From Acidovorax sp. HDW3 (GTDB lineage: Bacteria > Pseudomonadota > Gammaproteobacteria > Burkholderiales > Burkholderiaceae_C): a DNA stretch of 64,000 nt. Shown in pieces: positions 29,612 to 45,000 of the stretch. Every line of letters starts with the position of its first letter. The stretch's first letter is position 1. The position numbers and the translations under genes are program-made. The stretch spans positions 522,001 through 586,000 of the forward strand of contig NZ_CP049885.1 of the NCBI RefSeq assembly GCF_011303755.1. The letters are read 5' to 3'. Below the pieces are notes generated by a model, which had not been told where the DNA came from, searched no databases, and saw only the letters and a program-made list of their open reading frames with translations.

Positions 29612-30607
29612 ATGCAAAAGAAACACCTCGTGCTGGCCGTGCTGGCCGCCGCTGGCGCTACCTCCGTGATGGCCCAAAGCAGCGTGACGCTGTATGGCCG
29701 CGTGAACACCACCGTTGAATACCAAAAGGCCGGCGACGTGAAGACCACCGGCATGTTCAACAACTCTTCCCGCTTTGGCTTCAAGGGCGTGGAAGACCTG
29801 GGCGGCGGCCTGAAGGCTGGCTTCCAGCTGGAGTCCGGCTTTGCCTCCGATACCGGCGCCGGCTCTGGCGCTACTGGCCTGACCTTTGGCCGTCAAAGCG
29901 AAGTGAACCTGTCGGGCAACTTCGGCATGGTGCGCCTGGGCAATTTCTTCCCCGAGTCGTACTTCGCTACCGCTGACTACATCAGCATGCACAACCACGA
30001 CACCGGCTCTTCGTCCGACGCCCTGTACTACGATCCCGTGTGGTTCGGCAAGCTGGGCACTGGCAACAAGCTGGCCTACCGCACCCCCAGCTTCGGCGGC
30101 TTCACCGCTGAAGGCGCTGTGAGCTTCCACGAGCAACCGTCCGGTGCCGGCGGCAAGTACGGCTACGACCTGGCTGCCAACTACGGCATGGGCCCCCTGG
30201 CTCTGGGCGCTGGCTACAGCTACGTCAACAGCAACTACCAACTGGGCCTGCGCGCTGCCTACACCTTCGGCCAATTCACGGTCGGCGCTTACTACCAGCG
30301 TAACAAGGACGACAACCAGCTGGTGGCTACCGGTGCTGGCACCCGCAACAATTTCCGTCTGTCCGGCATGTACACCCTGGGCGCTTCGGAGTTCCACGCC
30401 AACCTTGGCCACGCCAACAAGTGGAGCAACGTGGCTGATTCCGCCGCTACGCAGTGGACCCTGGGCTACAACTACAACCTGAGCAAGCGCACCAAGGTGT
30501 ACGGCTACTACACCGCCGTGAACAACAAGGCTGGCAGCGCTATCAACGTTGGCAAGGCCGGCGACGACTTCAGCTCCCTGGCCGTCGGCGTCCGCCACAA
30601 CTTCTAA
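29612..30607 (+). CDS. Gram-negative porin
   Basis: 331 residues from ATG 29612 (AAGGA eight bases upstream); the longer frame is not supported. Signal peptide MQKKHLVLAVLAAAGATSVM-AQ. The mature part is a beta-barrel of the betaproteobacterial trimeric porin type: SSVTLYGRVNTTVEY at the N-terminus, SRFGFKGVEDLGGGLKAGFQ, and the last residue Phe in VGVRHNF needed for BAM insertion. Codon use is strongly biased (AAG, CTG, GGC), in keeping with high expression. A strong terminator follows. Confidence 0.95.
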   Translation: MQKKHLVLAVLAAAGATSVMAQSSVTLYGRVNTTVEYQKAGDVKTTGMFNNSSRFGFKGVEDLGGGLKAGFQLESGFASDTGAGSGATGLTFGRQSEVNLSGNFGMVRLGNFFPESYFATADYISMHNHDTGSSSDALYYDPVWFGKLGTGNKLAYRTPSFGGFTAEGAVSFHEQPSGAGGKYGYDLAANYGMGPLALGAGYSYVNSNYQLGLRAAYTFGQFTVGAYYQRNKDDNQLVATGAGTRNNFRLSGMYTLGASEFHANLGHANKWSNVADSAATQWTLGYNYNLSKRTKVYGYYTAVNNKAGSAINVGKAGDDFSSLAVGVRHNF

Positions 30608-30646
30608 TCCTTCCCCCGCTGGCATCCCGCCAGCGGCCTGAAGGCC

Positions 30647-30682
30647 AAAACCCCGCAACCTTTTGGGTCGCGGGGTTTTTTT
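30647..30682 (+). terminator. Intrinsic terminator after the porin gene
   Basis: AAAACCCCGC and GCGGGGTTTT pair around a small inner ACC/GGT stem, followed by a T run. Confidence 0.92.
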
Positions 30683-30749
30683 CTGCCCGTCTGCTGGCAG
30701 GGGCGTAGCGCCTAGAATTTTGGCCCCAGCTTTTGCCAGGATGAACTGT

Positions 30750-37139
<6,390 letters not shown>

Positions 37140-37228
37140 TGATGGTTGGTGGGTTACTGCAAACAACGAAGAAAATCGGCGGTCTGACCCCTATTTCTTT
37201 GGGTTGGCGTTGTTGGAAAAAGAAAAAA

Positions 37229-37269
37229 AACCATAGCTGCTTGCGCTTGGTGGGTAAGGGTTAGAGGCC
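37229..37269 (+). repeat. Dispersed ~45-bp element, left arm of an inverted pair
   Basis: CATAGCTGCTTGCGCTTGG, then TGGGTAAGGGTTAGAGGCC. Inverted relative to 37384-37421 with near-identical sequence, 115 bases apart. Confidence 0.88.
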
Positions 37270-37340
37270 GATTTGATGGCAAAGATCAGCCGTTTTTGTC
37301 ATCCTTGACGCCGCGTAACCAACCTGCGGCACCGTTGCGC

Positions 37341-37369
37341 GGCCTTTGCGGTAGGTAAAGGCCATTTTT
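37341..37369 (+). terminator. Likely terminator downstream of uvrA
   Basis: GGCCTTT-GCGGTAGGT-AAAGGCC is followed by ATTTTTC. 7-bp stem. Confidence 0.6.
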
Positions 37370-37383
37370 CATGGTGTTTTTGG

Positions 37384-37421
37384 GCTCAACCCCTTACCCA
37401 CCAAGCGCAAGCAGCTATTGT
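37384..37421 (-). repeat. Dispersed ~45-bp element, right arm of the inverted pair
   Basis: On the minus strand CAATAGCTGCTTGCGCTTGG, then TGGGTAAGGGGTTGAGCC. It ends just before the upstream ATG (37428) that reads into hsdM. Confidence 0.88.
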
Positions 37422-37476
37422 TTTTGAATGTTTTGTTCACCCCCCTCTGCTGCGGGTAAGCTGCTGTGCTTCCTAC

Positions 37477-37536
37477 GCCAAGCCAAGCCAAGCCAAGCCA
37501 AGCCAAGCCAAGCCAAGCCAAGCCAAGTCAAGCCAA
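37477..37536 (+). repeat. Pentanucleotide tandem repeat (GCCAA)10-GTCAA-GCCAA before hsdM
   Basis: Ten perfect GCCAA units, one GTCAA variant and a final GCCAA: 60 bases in all, ending 11 bases before the hsdM ATG. The unit length is not a multiple of three, so slippage changes the reading frame from the ATG at 37428, which is now in frame with hsdM (40 codons upstream). Read as repeated Ala-Lys-Pro-Ser-Gln. Confidence 0.97.
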
Positions 37537-37547
37537 GCACACAGCCC

Positions 37548-39734
37548 ATGAACATCCAACAACTCGAAAACGAACTGTGGGACGCCGCCGACCAGTTGCG
37601 CGCCAATTCCAAACTCACCGCCGCCGAATACTCCATGCCCGTGCTGGGGCTGATTTTTCTGCGCCATGCCGACAACCGCTTCAAAGCCTACCTGCCGCAA
37701 ATCCAGGCCGGCATCCCCGCGCAAGTACCCGCCGCGCAGCGCGAAAACCTCATCCGTCTGGGCTTTACCGGCAAAGCCGCCATCTACCTGCCCGAAGCCG
37801 CCCGCTTTGACCGCATCGCCAGCCTGCCCCAGGGCGCGCAGGTGGGCGAAGTCATAGACACCGCCATGGACGCCATCGAGGCGCAATACCCCGTTTTAGC
37901 GGGCGCCCTGCCGCGCGGCTACGCAGCGTTTGAACCCGACCTGCTGGCCGAGCTGGTGAAAATTTTTGACCGCCCCGCCATCCAGGCCGCCACGGGCGAT
38001 GTGTTTGGGCGCATTTACGAATACTTCCTGAACAAATTCGCCATGAGCGGCGCACAGGAAGGCGGCGAGTTTTTCACCCCGCCCTCGCTGGTGCGCATGA
38101 TCGTCAACGTCATAGAACCCAGCCACGGCACCGTGCTCGACCCCGCCTGCGGCTCAGCCGGGATGTTTGTGCAAACCGGCCACTTCATCGAAGACGTGCG
38201 AAACAAAGTGGCCAACGACGCCGTCATCTTCCACGGCCAGGAAAAAAGCGACACCAACACCAAACTCGCCCGCATGAACCTGGTGGTGCACGGCCTGGAT
38301 GCCAGCAACATCCACCAGGGCAACACCTTTTACGACCAGGTCGAAAAACTGATTGGCCAGTGCGACTTCGTCATGGCCAACCCGCCGTTCAACGTGGATG
38401 GCGTCGATACCAAAAAGGTTGAAAGCCAAGTCGATACGGTAGAAAACGGTGGCCGCCTGCCCTTTGGCCTGCCCGGGCTCAACGCCAAAACCGGCGCCAT
38501 CAGCAACGCCAACAGCCTGTGGATACAGTACTTTTACGCCTACCTCAACGCCACGGGGCGGGCGGGCTTCGTCATGGCCTCCAGCGCCTCCGACGCGGGC
38601 AACAAAGACCGCGACATCCGCGAGCAACTGGTCAAAACCGGCCATGTGGACGTGATGGTGGCCATAGGCAACAAATTTTTCTACACCCGCAGCCTGCCCT
38701 GCACCCTGTGGTTCTTCGACAAAGGCAAACCCGCCGATGTGCAAGACCAGGTGCTCATGCTCGACGCCCGCAATGTCTATACCGTCGTCTCAGCGCGCTC
38801 GCACATCTTCAGCGAGGAGCAACTGGCCAACCTCACGGCCATCGTCTGGCTCTACCGGGGCGAGGACAAAAAATTCCGCGCCCTGGTCGCCCGCTACCAG
38901 CAGCAGGTAGGGCAGTGGCTGGGGCACCTGCCCGCACGCATCGCTGCCGACCATGCCGCCGTGCAGGCCCTGGCCGCGCCGCTGGCCGCCTTTGCGAAGG
39001 CTGCCACGCTGGCAGAACTCAACGCCGACACCGAGGCCGAGCAGCACATCAGCGCCGCGCAGTGGGATGCCTTCAAAGCCGAACTGACCCAGGCCCAGGC
39101 CGAAACCACCACCGCCGCTGAAGTAGAAAAGTTACTCAAAACCTGCAAGGAAACCGAAAGCGCCATTGCCCAGGTGGACGCCAGCCGCCACGCCGCCCAG
39201 GTGGCACTGCAAACCACGCTGGAGCAGCTCAGCCCCCAGCTCAAAGCCGCCAGCAAAACCCTGGAGGCGCGGCACAAGCAATGGCTCAAACTGCTGGATG
39301 CGGCAGAAAAAAACCTGCGCGCCCGCCAAAGCAAGGCTTGGGACGGCAAAGCCGCCCGCGAAGCCAAACGCGTCCTGCTGGCCGCAGATGCGAAGAAAAA
39401 CGAAGCCCCCACGGTGCGCGACGAGGTGCTGGAGGCGCTCAAGCAAGCCGCCTACTTCATCGCCCAGGTGCATTGGCTGCACAGCCGCTTTCCAGAAGGC
39501 TATTACGCCGATGTGCCCGGCCTGTGCAAAGTCGTCACGCAAGACGACATCGCCGCCAACGACTACTCACTCACCCCCGGCCGCTATGTGGGCGTAGCCC
39601 CGGCGCAAGACGACGACGAGGAGGACTTTGCCGAAACCCTGCGGGCGATTCACGAGGAGCTGGCGGAGCTCAATGACAAAGCCGCCGAGCTGGCGGCGCG
39701 GATTGCGGGGAATTTGCAGGAGTTGGTGGGATGA
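37548..39734 (+). CDS. hsdM: Type I restriction-modification DNA methyltransferase subunit
   Basis: 728 residues from ATG 37548 (family start MNIQQLENELWDAADQLR). An ATG at 37428 would add 40 residues encoded partly by the pentanucleotide tract. The N-terminal helical domain is followed by the N6-adenine methylase: DPACGSAGMFVQTGHF (SAM) and NPPFNVDGVD (catalytic NPPF). The C-terminal third is unusually long and coiled-coil-like (about 480-640, rich in Ala, Glu and Lys). No Shine-Dalgarno site is obvious before either ATG. It forms M2S with HsdS and M2R2S with HsdR. The stop overlaps rhuM (ATGA 39731). Confidence 0.93.
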   Translation: MNIQQLENELWDAADQLRANSKLTAAEYSMPVLGLIFLRHADNRFKAYLPQIQAGIPAQVPAAQRENLIRLGFTGKAAIYLPEAARFDRIASLPQGAQVGEVIDTAMDAIEAQYPVLAGALPRGYAAFEPDLLAELVKIFDRPAIQAATGDVFGRIYEYFLNKFAMSGAQEGGEFFTPPSLVRMIVNVIEPSHGTVLDPACGSAGMFVQTGHFIEDVRNKVANDAVIFHGQEKSDTNTKLARMNLVVHGLDASNIHQGNTFYDQVEKLIGQCDFVMANPPFNVDGVDTKKVESQVDTVENGGRLPFGLPGLNAKTGAISNANSLWIQYFYAYLNATGRAGFVMASSASDAGNKDRDIREQLVKTGHVDVMVAIGNKFFYTRSLPCTLWFFDKGKPADVQDQVLMLDARNVYTVVSARSHIFSEEQLANLTAIVWLYRGEDKKFRALVARYQQQVGQWLGHLPARIAADHAAVQALAAPLAAFAKAATLAELNADTEAEQHISAAQWDAFKAELTQAQAETTTAAEVEKLLKTCKETESAIAQVDASRHAAQVALQTTLEQLSPQLKAASKTLEARHKQWLKLLDAAEKNLRARQSKAWDGKAAREAKRVLLAADAKKNEAPTVRDEVLEALKQAAYFIAQVHWLHSRFPEGYYADVPGLCKVVTQDDIAANDYSLTPGRYVGVAPAQDDDEEDFAETLRAIHEELAELNDKAAELAARIAGNLQELVG

Positions 39735-39735
39735 G
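39696..39735 (+). repeat. Direct repeat A (end of hsdM)
   Basis: 40 bases covering the last codons of hsdM and the rhuM start. It is about 35/40 identical to 40807-40846 at the hsdS start. Together they flank rhuM. Confidence 0.75.
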
Positions 39736-40804
39736 CACCCCCCCCCCAAACCACCCGACCCGCAAACCCGCCGCCGATCTGCTGCGCTCCTCGGCAGCGG
39801 AATACCTCACCTTCATTGCCGCCACGGGCGACAACCCGCAGTCGGTGGAAATGCGTTACGAGGACGAGAACATCTGGCTCACCCAAAAAATGATGTCTGC
39901 CTTGTACGACGTGACGGTGTCGGCCATCAACCAGCACCTCAAACGCATCTTTGCGGACGCAGAGCTGGAGCCAGCGGCAACCATTAAGAAATACTTAATC
40001 GTTCAATCCGAAGGCAGCCGAACCGTCCAGCGCGAGGTCGAGCACTACAACCTGCAAGCCATCATCGCGGTGGGCTTCAAGGTCAATAACGAACGCGCCG
40101 TGCAATTTCGCAAGTGGGCGGGGCAGATCGTCAAGGACTACACCATCCAGGGCTGGACGATGGATGTGGAACGCCTGAAAAAAGGCCACCTGTTCAGCGA
40201 CGCATACTTTGACCGGCAGCTCGAATACATCCGCGAGATTCGCCTATCCGAGCGCAAGTTCTACCAAAAGGTGACGGATTTGTACGCCACCGCCTTCGAT
40301 TACGACGCCAGTGCGCCAACCACGCGAGCATTCTTCGCCATGGTGCAAAACAAGCTGCATTGGGCCGTACATCGGCACACCGCAGCAGAAGTCATTGTGG
40401 CGCGGGCCGATGCCGAGAAAACACACATGGGGCTGACAAACTGGGAAGCCGCACCCCACGGAAAAATCGTCAAATCCGATGTGTTGGTGGCAAAGAACTA
40501 TCTGGATACGCAAGAGCTGGATTACCTGCAACGCATCGTCAGCATTTATCTGGATTTTGCCGAGTTGCAGGCGGTGCGCAAAATTCCCATGTCCATGCAG
40601 GATTGGGCAAAAAGGCTGGATGGATTTCTGGAGTTCAACGGTAGCGAAATCCTCTCCGGCCCGGGCAAAATTTCACACGAACAGGCCAAATTGCATGCTG
40701 AAACCGAGTTTGAGAAATACCGCATCGTGCAGGACCGCTTGTTTGTCAGCGATTTTGATCGGCTGCTGATGCGGCTTGAAGGTGGCGAGGGAGGTGGGGA
40801 ATGA
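39731..40804 (+). CDS. RhuM-family protein inside the hsd operon
   Basis: 357 residues. It resembles the virulence-associated RhuM family: SVEMRYEDENIWLTQKMMSA, a winged-helix-like DNA-binding segment, then HYNLQAIIAVGFKVNNERAV and FRKWAGQIVKDYTIQGWTMD. The C-terminal region resembles SinI-like or KilA-C-like helical domains. Members often sit in type I restriction-modification loci and on genomic islands; no activity is established. It overlaps hsdM by four bases and a 14-codon remnant by four bases. Confidence 0.85.
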   Translation: MSTPPPNHPTRKPAADLLRSSAAEYLTFIAATGDNPQSVEMRYEDENIWLTQKMMSALYDVTVSAINQHLKRIFADAELEPAATIKKYLIVQSEGSRTVQREVEHYNLQAIIAVGFKVNNERAVQFRKWAGQIVKDYTIQGWTMDVERLKKGHLFSDAYFDRQLEYIREIRLSERKFYQKVTDLYATAFDYDASAPTTRAFFAMVQNKLHWAVHRHTAAEVIVARADAEKTHMGLTNWEAAPHGKIVKSDVLVAKNYLDTQELDYLQRIVSIYLDFAELQAVRKIPMSMQDWAKRLDGFLEFNGSEILSGPGKISHEQAKLHAETEFEKYRIVQDRLFVSDFDRLLMRLEGGEGGGE

Positions 40805-40845
40805 AGGCGTGGATTGCGGGGAATTTGGAAGAGGTGGCGGGATGA
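40801..40845 (+). pseudogene. 14-codon mini-ORF resembling the HsdM C-terminus
   Basis: MKAWIAGNLEEVAG; HsdM ends RIAGNLQELVG. Its ATG overlaps the rhuM stop and its TGA overlaps the hsdS ATG. It is best read as the duplicated end of hsdM left when rhuM entered the operon, now perhaps serving only translational coupling. Confidence 0.6.
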
Positions 40846-40846
40846 G
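40807..40846 (+). repeat. Direct repeat B (before hsdS)
   Basis: Partner of 39696-39735. GATTGCGGGGAATTTG is identical; later positions differ at four sites. Confidence 0.75.
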
Positions 40847-42068
40847 TTGGCGAGAGGTTCAGCTTGGGGATGGCATTCATGTGAAGCATGGTTTTGCCTT
40901 CAAGGGTGAATACTTCACTGCGGCTGGTGAGTACATGGTTCTCACGCCAGGAAATTTTCTTGAAAAAGGAGGGTTTCGTGTCCGAGATGGAAAAGAGCGT
41001 TTCTATCATGCCGACTTTCCAGAGGAGTACCTGCTTACAGACGGCGATCTGATTGTGGCAATGACTGAGCAGGGAGAAGGCCTGCTTGGTAGCGCGGCGC
41101 GGATTCCAGCAGAAGGGAGGTATCTGCACAATCAACGTTTGGGGCTTATTCAGATCACTGACTCGACGTTGCTAGACAAACGGTTTCTGTATTGGGTATT
41201 CAATAATGCAGAGGTGCGAGCACAAATTCGGGCATCAGCAACAGGGGCCAAGGTTAAGCACACAGCACCAGAGCGAATCAAAAAAGTTCGCTTGAAAGTA
41301 CCAGAACTAAGCGAACAGCAGGTAATTGCGTGGGTACTAGATTCCTACGACGACCTTATCGCCACCAACCAGCGCCGTATTGCCTTGCTGGAAGAGGCCG
41401 CCCGCCGCCTCTACCGCGAATGGTTTGTGCATCTGCGCTTTCCGGGGCATGAGCAGGTGGCGGTCAAGGATGGGGTGCCGCAGGGGTGGGAAAAACTACC
41501 CCTTAGCGAAGTCGCAGAAATCACAATGGGGCAAAGTCCGGAATCAAAACACTACAACACTGATGGTGATGGTTTGCCTTTCCATCAGGGTGTAACAGAT
41601 TTTGGTAATCGTTATATAAGCCACAAAACTCACACACGACAAGCAACGCGAATTGCTGAAGTTGACGACATTTTGTGCAGTGTTCGGGCGCCAGTTGGTC
41701 GCCTTAATATCACACGTGACAAAATAGCCATTGGGCGCGGCTTGTCTGCAATGCGTAGCTGCTCGGGTCATCAATCTTTGCTTTTTTATCAATTGAGCAT
41801 TTTGTTTTTTGAAGAAGACATGATTGGTGGTGGCGCAATTTTTGCCTCAGTTGGAAAAAAAGAGCTTTTTGGTCAAATCATCCTGCAGCCAAGTGCTGAA
41901 ATTGCAGAAAAATTTAATCAAATCGCAGCGGAAATAGATGCTCAAATAGAAAATCTTGATTCTCAAAACCGCCAACTCACCCAAGCCCGCGACCTGCTTT
42001 TACCCAAACTCATGTCCGGCCAATTGGATGTTTCCGGTATTGCCTTGCCCGAGGAGGTGGCTGTATGA
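40842..42068 (+). CDS. hsdS: Type I restriction-modification specificity subunit
   Basis: 408 residues from ATG 40842, preceded by GAGGTGGCGGG. The first target-recognition domain lies at about 1-150. A central conserved helix follows (LSEQQVIAWVLDSYDDLIAT through LEEAARRLYREWFVHLRF), then a second target-recognition domain (about 215-350) and a C-terminal conserved helix (QNRQLTQARDLLLPKLMSGQ). The recognition domains are clearly richer in A+T than neighbours, as expected from exchange between strains. The DNA target cannot be read off. The stop overlaps hsdR (ATGA 42065). Confidence 0.95.
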   Translation: MSWREVQLGDGIHVKHGFAFKGEYFTAAGEYMVLTPGNFLEKGGFRVRDGKERFYHADFPEEYLLTDGDLIVAMTEQGEGLLGSAARIPAEGRYLHNQRLGLIQITDSTLLDKRFLYWVFNNAEVRAQIRASATGAKVKHTAPERIKKVRLKVPELSEQQVIAWVLDSYDDLIATNQRRIALLEEAARRLYREWFVHLRFPGHEQVAVKDGVPQGWEKLPLSEVAEITMGQSPESKHYNTDGDGLPFHQGVTDFGNRYISHKTHTRQATRIAEVDDILCSVRAPVGRLNITRDKIAIGRGLSAMRSCSGHQSLLFYQLSILFFEEDMIGGGAIFASVGKKELFGQIILQPSAEIAEKFNQIAAEIDAQIENLDSQNRQLTQARDLLLPKLMSGQLDVSGIALPEEVAV

Positions 42069-45000
42069 GTCGCAAAGACTACTCCGAAGACCAACTCATC
42101 CAAGCCTCCACGGCGCAATTGCTGCACAAAGAGCTGGGCTGGGAGACGGTGTTGGCCCTGGACGAGGGCGGCTTTGGCCCAGGCAGCCTGCTGGGGCGGG
42201 CCTCAGACACCGAGGTGGTTTTGACCCGCGATGTGCTGGCCGCGCTGCAGCGCCTGAACCCCGGCCTGCCCGAGGCGGCCTACCAAAGCGCACTGGCGCA
42301 GGTGGTGCAGGGCGACATTGCCAAATCGCTGGTGGCGCAAAACCAGGAAAAATACCAACTGCTGCGCGATGGCGTGCCGGTGAAATACCGCGACGCGGCG
42401 GGGCGGCTGGTGGACAAGCGCCTGCGGCTGATCGACTTTGATGCGCCCAAAAACAACCGCTACCTGGCCGTGCGCGAGCTGTGGGTGCGTGGCAAGCTGT
42501 GGCTGCGCCGCGCCGATGTGGTGGGCTTTGTCAATGGGTTGCCGCTGGTGTTTATTGAGCTCAAGGGCTTTGGCGTGCACATCGACAACGCTTACAAGCA
42601 AAACTACAGCGACTATCTGGACACCATCCCGCAGTTGTTTCATTGGAATGCGCTGGTGATTCTCTCCAACGGGCACGACGCGCAATACGGGGCTATCACC
42701 TCCAGCAAAGAGCATTTTTACCGCTGGAAGCGCCTGGATGAGGATGCGCCAGAACCTGCCAAAGACCAGCCGCTGCTGCCGATTTTGCTGCGCGGCATGT
42801 TGCACCGAGAGCGCCTGCTGGACATGGTGGAGAACTTCACCCTGTTCGACGCCAGCGCGGGCAGCACGCACAAAATCGTGGCCCGCAACCACCAGTATCT
42901 GGGCGTGAATCGGGTGATTGACCGGCTGACCTGCACCGACCCCAAAGCGCAAGCCGAGGTGGCCGCCGGGCAGTTGGGCGTGTTCTGGCATACGCAGGGC
43001 TCGGGCAAGTCGTATTCCATGGTGTTTTTGACCGAGAAAATTCACCGCAAAATTTCGGCCGCGTGGACTTTTGTGGTGCTGACCGACCGCACCGAGCTCG
43101 ACGAGCAAATCGCCAGCACCTACACCCACTGCGGCCGCGCCAACAGCAAGACCGACCAGGCCAAGAACGGCGTGGCCCTGCGTGAGATGCTGAGCGCCCA
43201 AAACCGCCGCTATGTGTTTGGCCTGATTCAAAAATTCCGCGAGCGGGTGCGCCAGCCTTATTCCGAGCGCGAGGACATCATCGTCATCAGCGACGAGGCG
43301 CACCGCAGCCAGTACGGGCGCCTGGCGCTCAATATGCGCAAGGGCCTGCCCAAGGCCAAGTTTTTGGGCTTTACCGGCACGCCGCTGATTGAATGCGGCG
43401 AGAAGCAGCTCACGCGCGAGGTGTTTGGCGACTATGTGTCGATTTACGACTTTCAGCGTGCCGTGGCCGATGGCGCCACGCTGCCGCTGTTTTACGAAAG
43501 CGCGGGCGAAAAGCTCAAGCTGATTGATCCCGAAGTGAATCGGCGCATCACTGAGCACATCGAGGCGGCCCGGCAGGCGGCCACCGCCAGCGACCCGTGG
43601 ACGGAAGAAAAAGAGGACAAGATTTACCGCGAGCTTTCGCGCGACTACCCCATTCTGACCGCGCCCAAGCGCCTGAACCAGATTGCCACGCATTTGGTGG
43701 AGCATTTTCACCAACGCTGGCAGGTGGTGGACAACGGCGGCGGCAAGGCGCTGCTGGTGTGCCTGGACAAGCTTACCTGCGTGAAGATGCACGATTTGAT
43801 CGTGGCCAAGTGGCAGGAGAAAACCGCCCAGTTGGATGCCGCCGTGCAGGCCGAAGAAACCTTGTTTGCCAGCCAGGGCAAGCAGCCCACAGCGCTTCTC
43901 AAGCAGCGCCGCGCCCAGGTAGAGTGGATGCACCAGACCGAATGCTGCGTGGTGGTGTCGCAAGAGCAGGGCGAGGTGGCGGAGTTTGCCAAGTGGCACA
44001 ATTTCCGCGATGAGCCTTTGGACATCGCGCCGCACCGCGAAAAAATGGTCAAGCGCAGTCTGGAAAAAGAGTTCAAAAAACCTGAGCACCCGTTTCGCAT
44101 CGCCATCGTCTGCGCCATGTGGCTGACGGGTTTTGACGTAAAAAGCCTGGCCACGCTCTACCTGGACAAGCCCATGCAGGGCCACACGCTGATGCAGGCC
44201 ATTGCCCGCGTGAACCGCGTGGGTGGTGGCAAGAAGCACGGCCTCATCATTGATTACAACGGCATGATCAAAAGCCTGCGCAAGGCGCTGGCCACCTTTG
44301 CCCAGGGCGACCGCGCAGGCACCGGCAAGGGCGAGGGCGAGGCCGACACGGTGCGCGACGACAGCGAGGCGCTGGCCGAGTACGCCAACACGGTGCAGGC
44401 GGCGGTGCAGTTTTTATCGGGCTTGGGCTTCTCTCTGGGCGAACTGGTGGCCGCCGATGGCTTTGACAAGCAAAAGCTGCTGCTGCAAGCCACCGATCTG
44501 CTGTGCGCCAGCGCACAGCGGCGCAAGACCTTTACCGTGATGGTGCAGGAGGTGCAGCAGCGCCACCGGGGGCTCTTCCCCAACCCGCGCCTGGCCGAGT
44601 GGGCGGGTGAAGAAACCGCCCTGAGCGCCATCTACAGCAAGCTGCAGCAAGCGCGCACCGTGCCCGATGTGAGCGAGCTGCTGCAGGATTTGTACGAGGT
44701 GGTGGATACGGCGGTGGCCACGCACAGCCCGGCAGTGCATGAGCCAGCAGTGCGCCATGACCTGTCGAACATCGACTTTGAGCGCCTGCGGGCGGAGTTT
44801 GAGACGACGCCTTTCAAGCATGTGGCGACCCTCAATTTGATGGAAAAGATCGAGCAGCGCCTGGCGGCCATGGTGGCCGCCAACCCCACGCGGGTGGATT
44901 TGTACGAGCGTTATCAAGCCATCGTGCAGGAGTACAACCAGGACAAGGACGAATCCGTCATCGAAAAGCATATTGACGAGCTCACCAGCCTGGGGCAAGA

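Larger units (their letters stand above)
37140..37547. other. 408-base gap between uvrA and hsdM rich in repeats
   Basis: No gene seen. Contents in order: a GTCTGACCCCTATTT motif (37183-37197), dispersed element copies at 37229-37269 and 37384-37421 in opposite orientation, a hairpin with T run at 37341-37369, and a pentanucleotide tract at 37477-37536. Likely the left edge of the restriction-modification island. Confidence 0.7.

Noticed and set aside
37477-37536. Pentanucleotide tract as a plasmid-type iteron or origin
   Set aside because: Unit is only five bases, with no DnaA boxes or replication gene nearby; position before hsdM fits slippage-type variation better.
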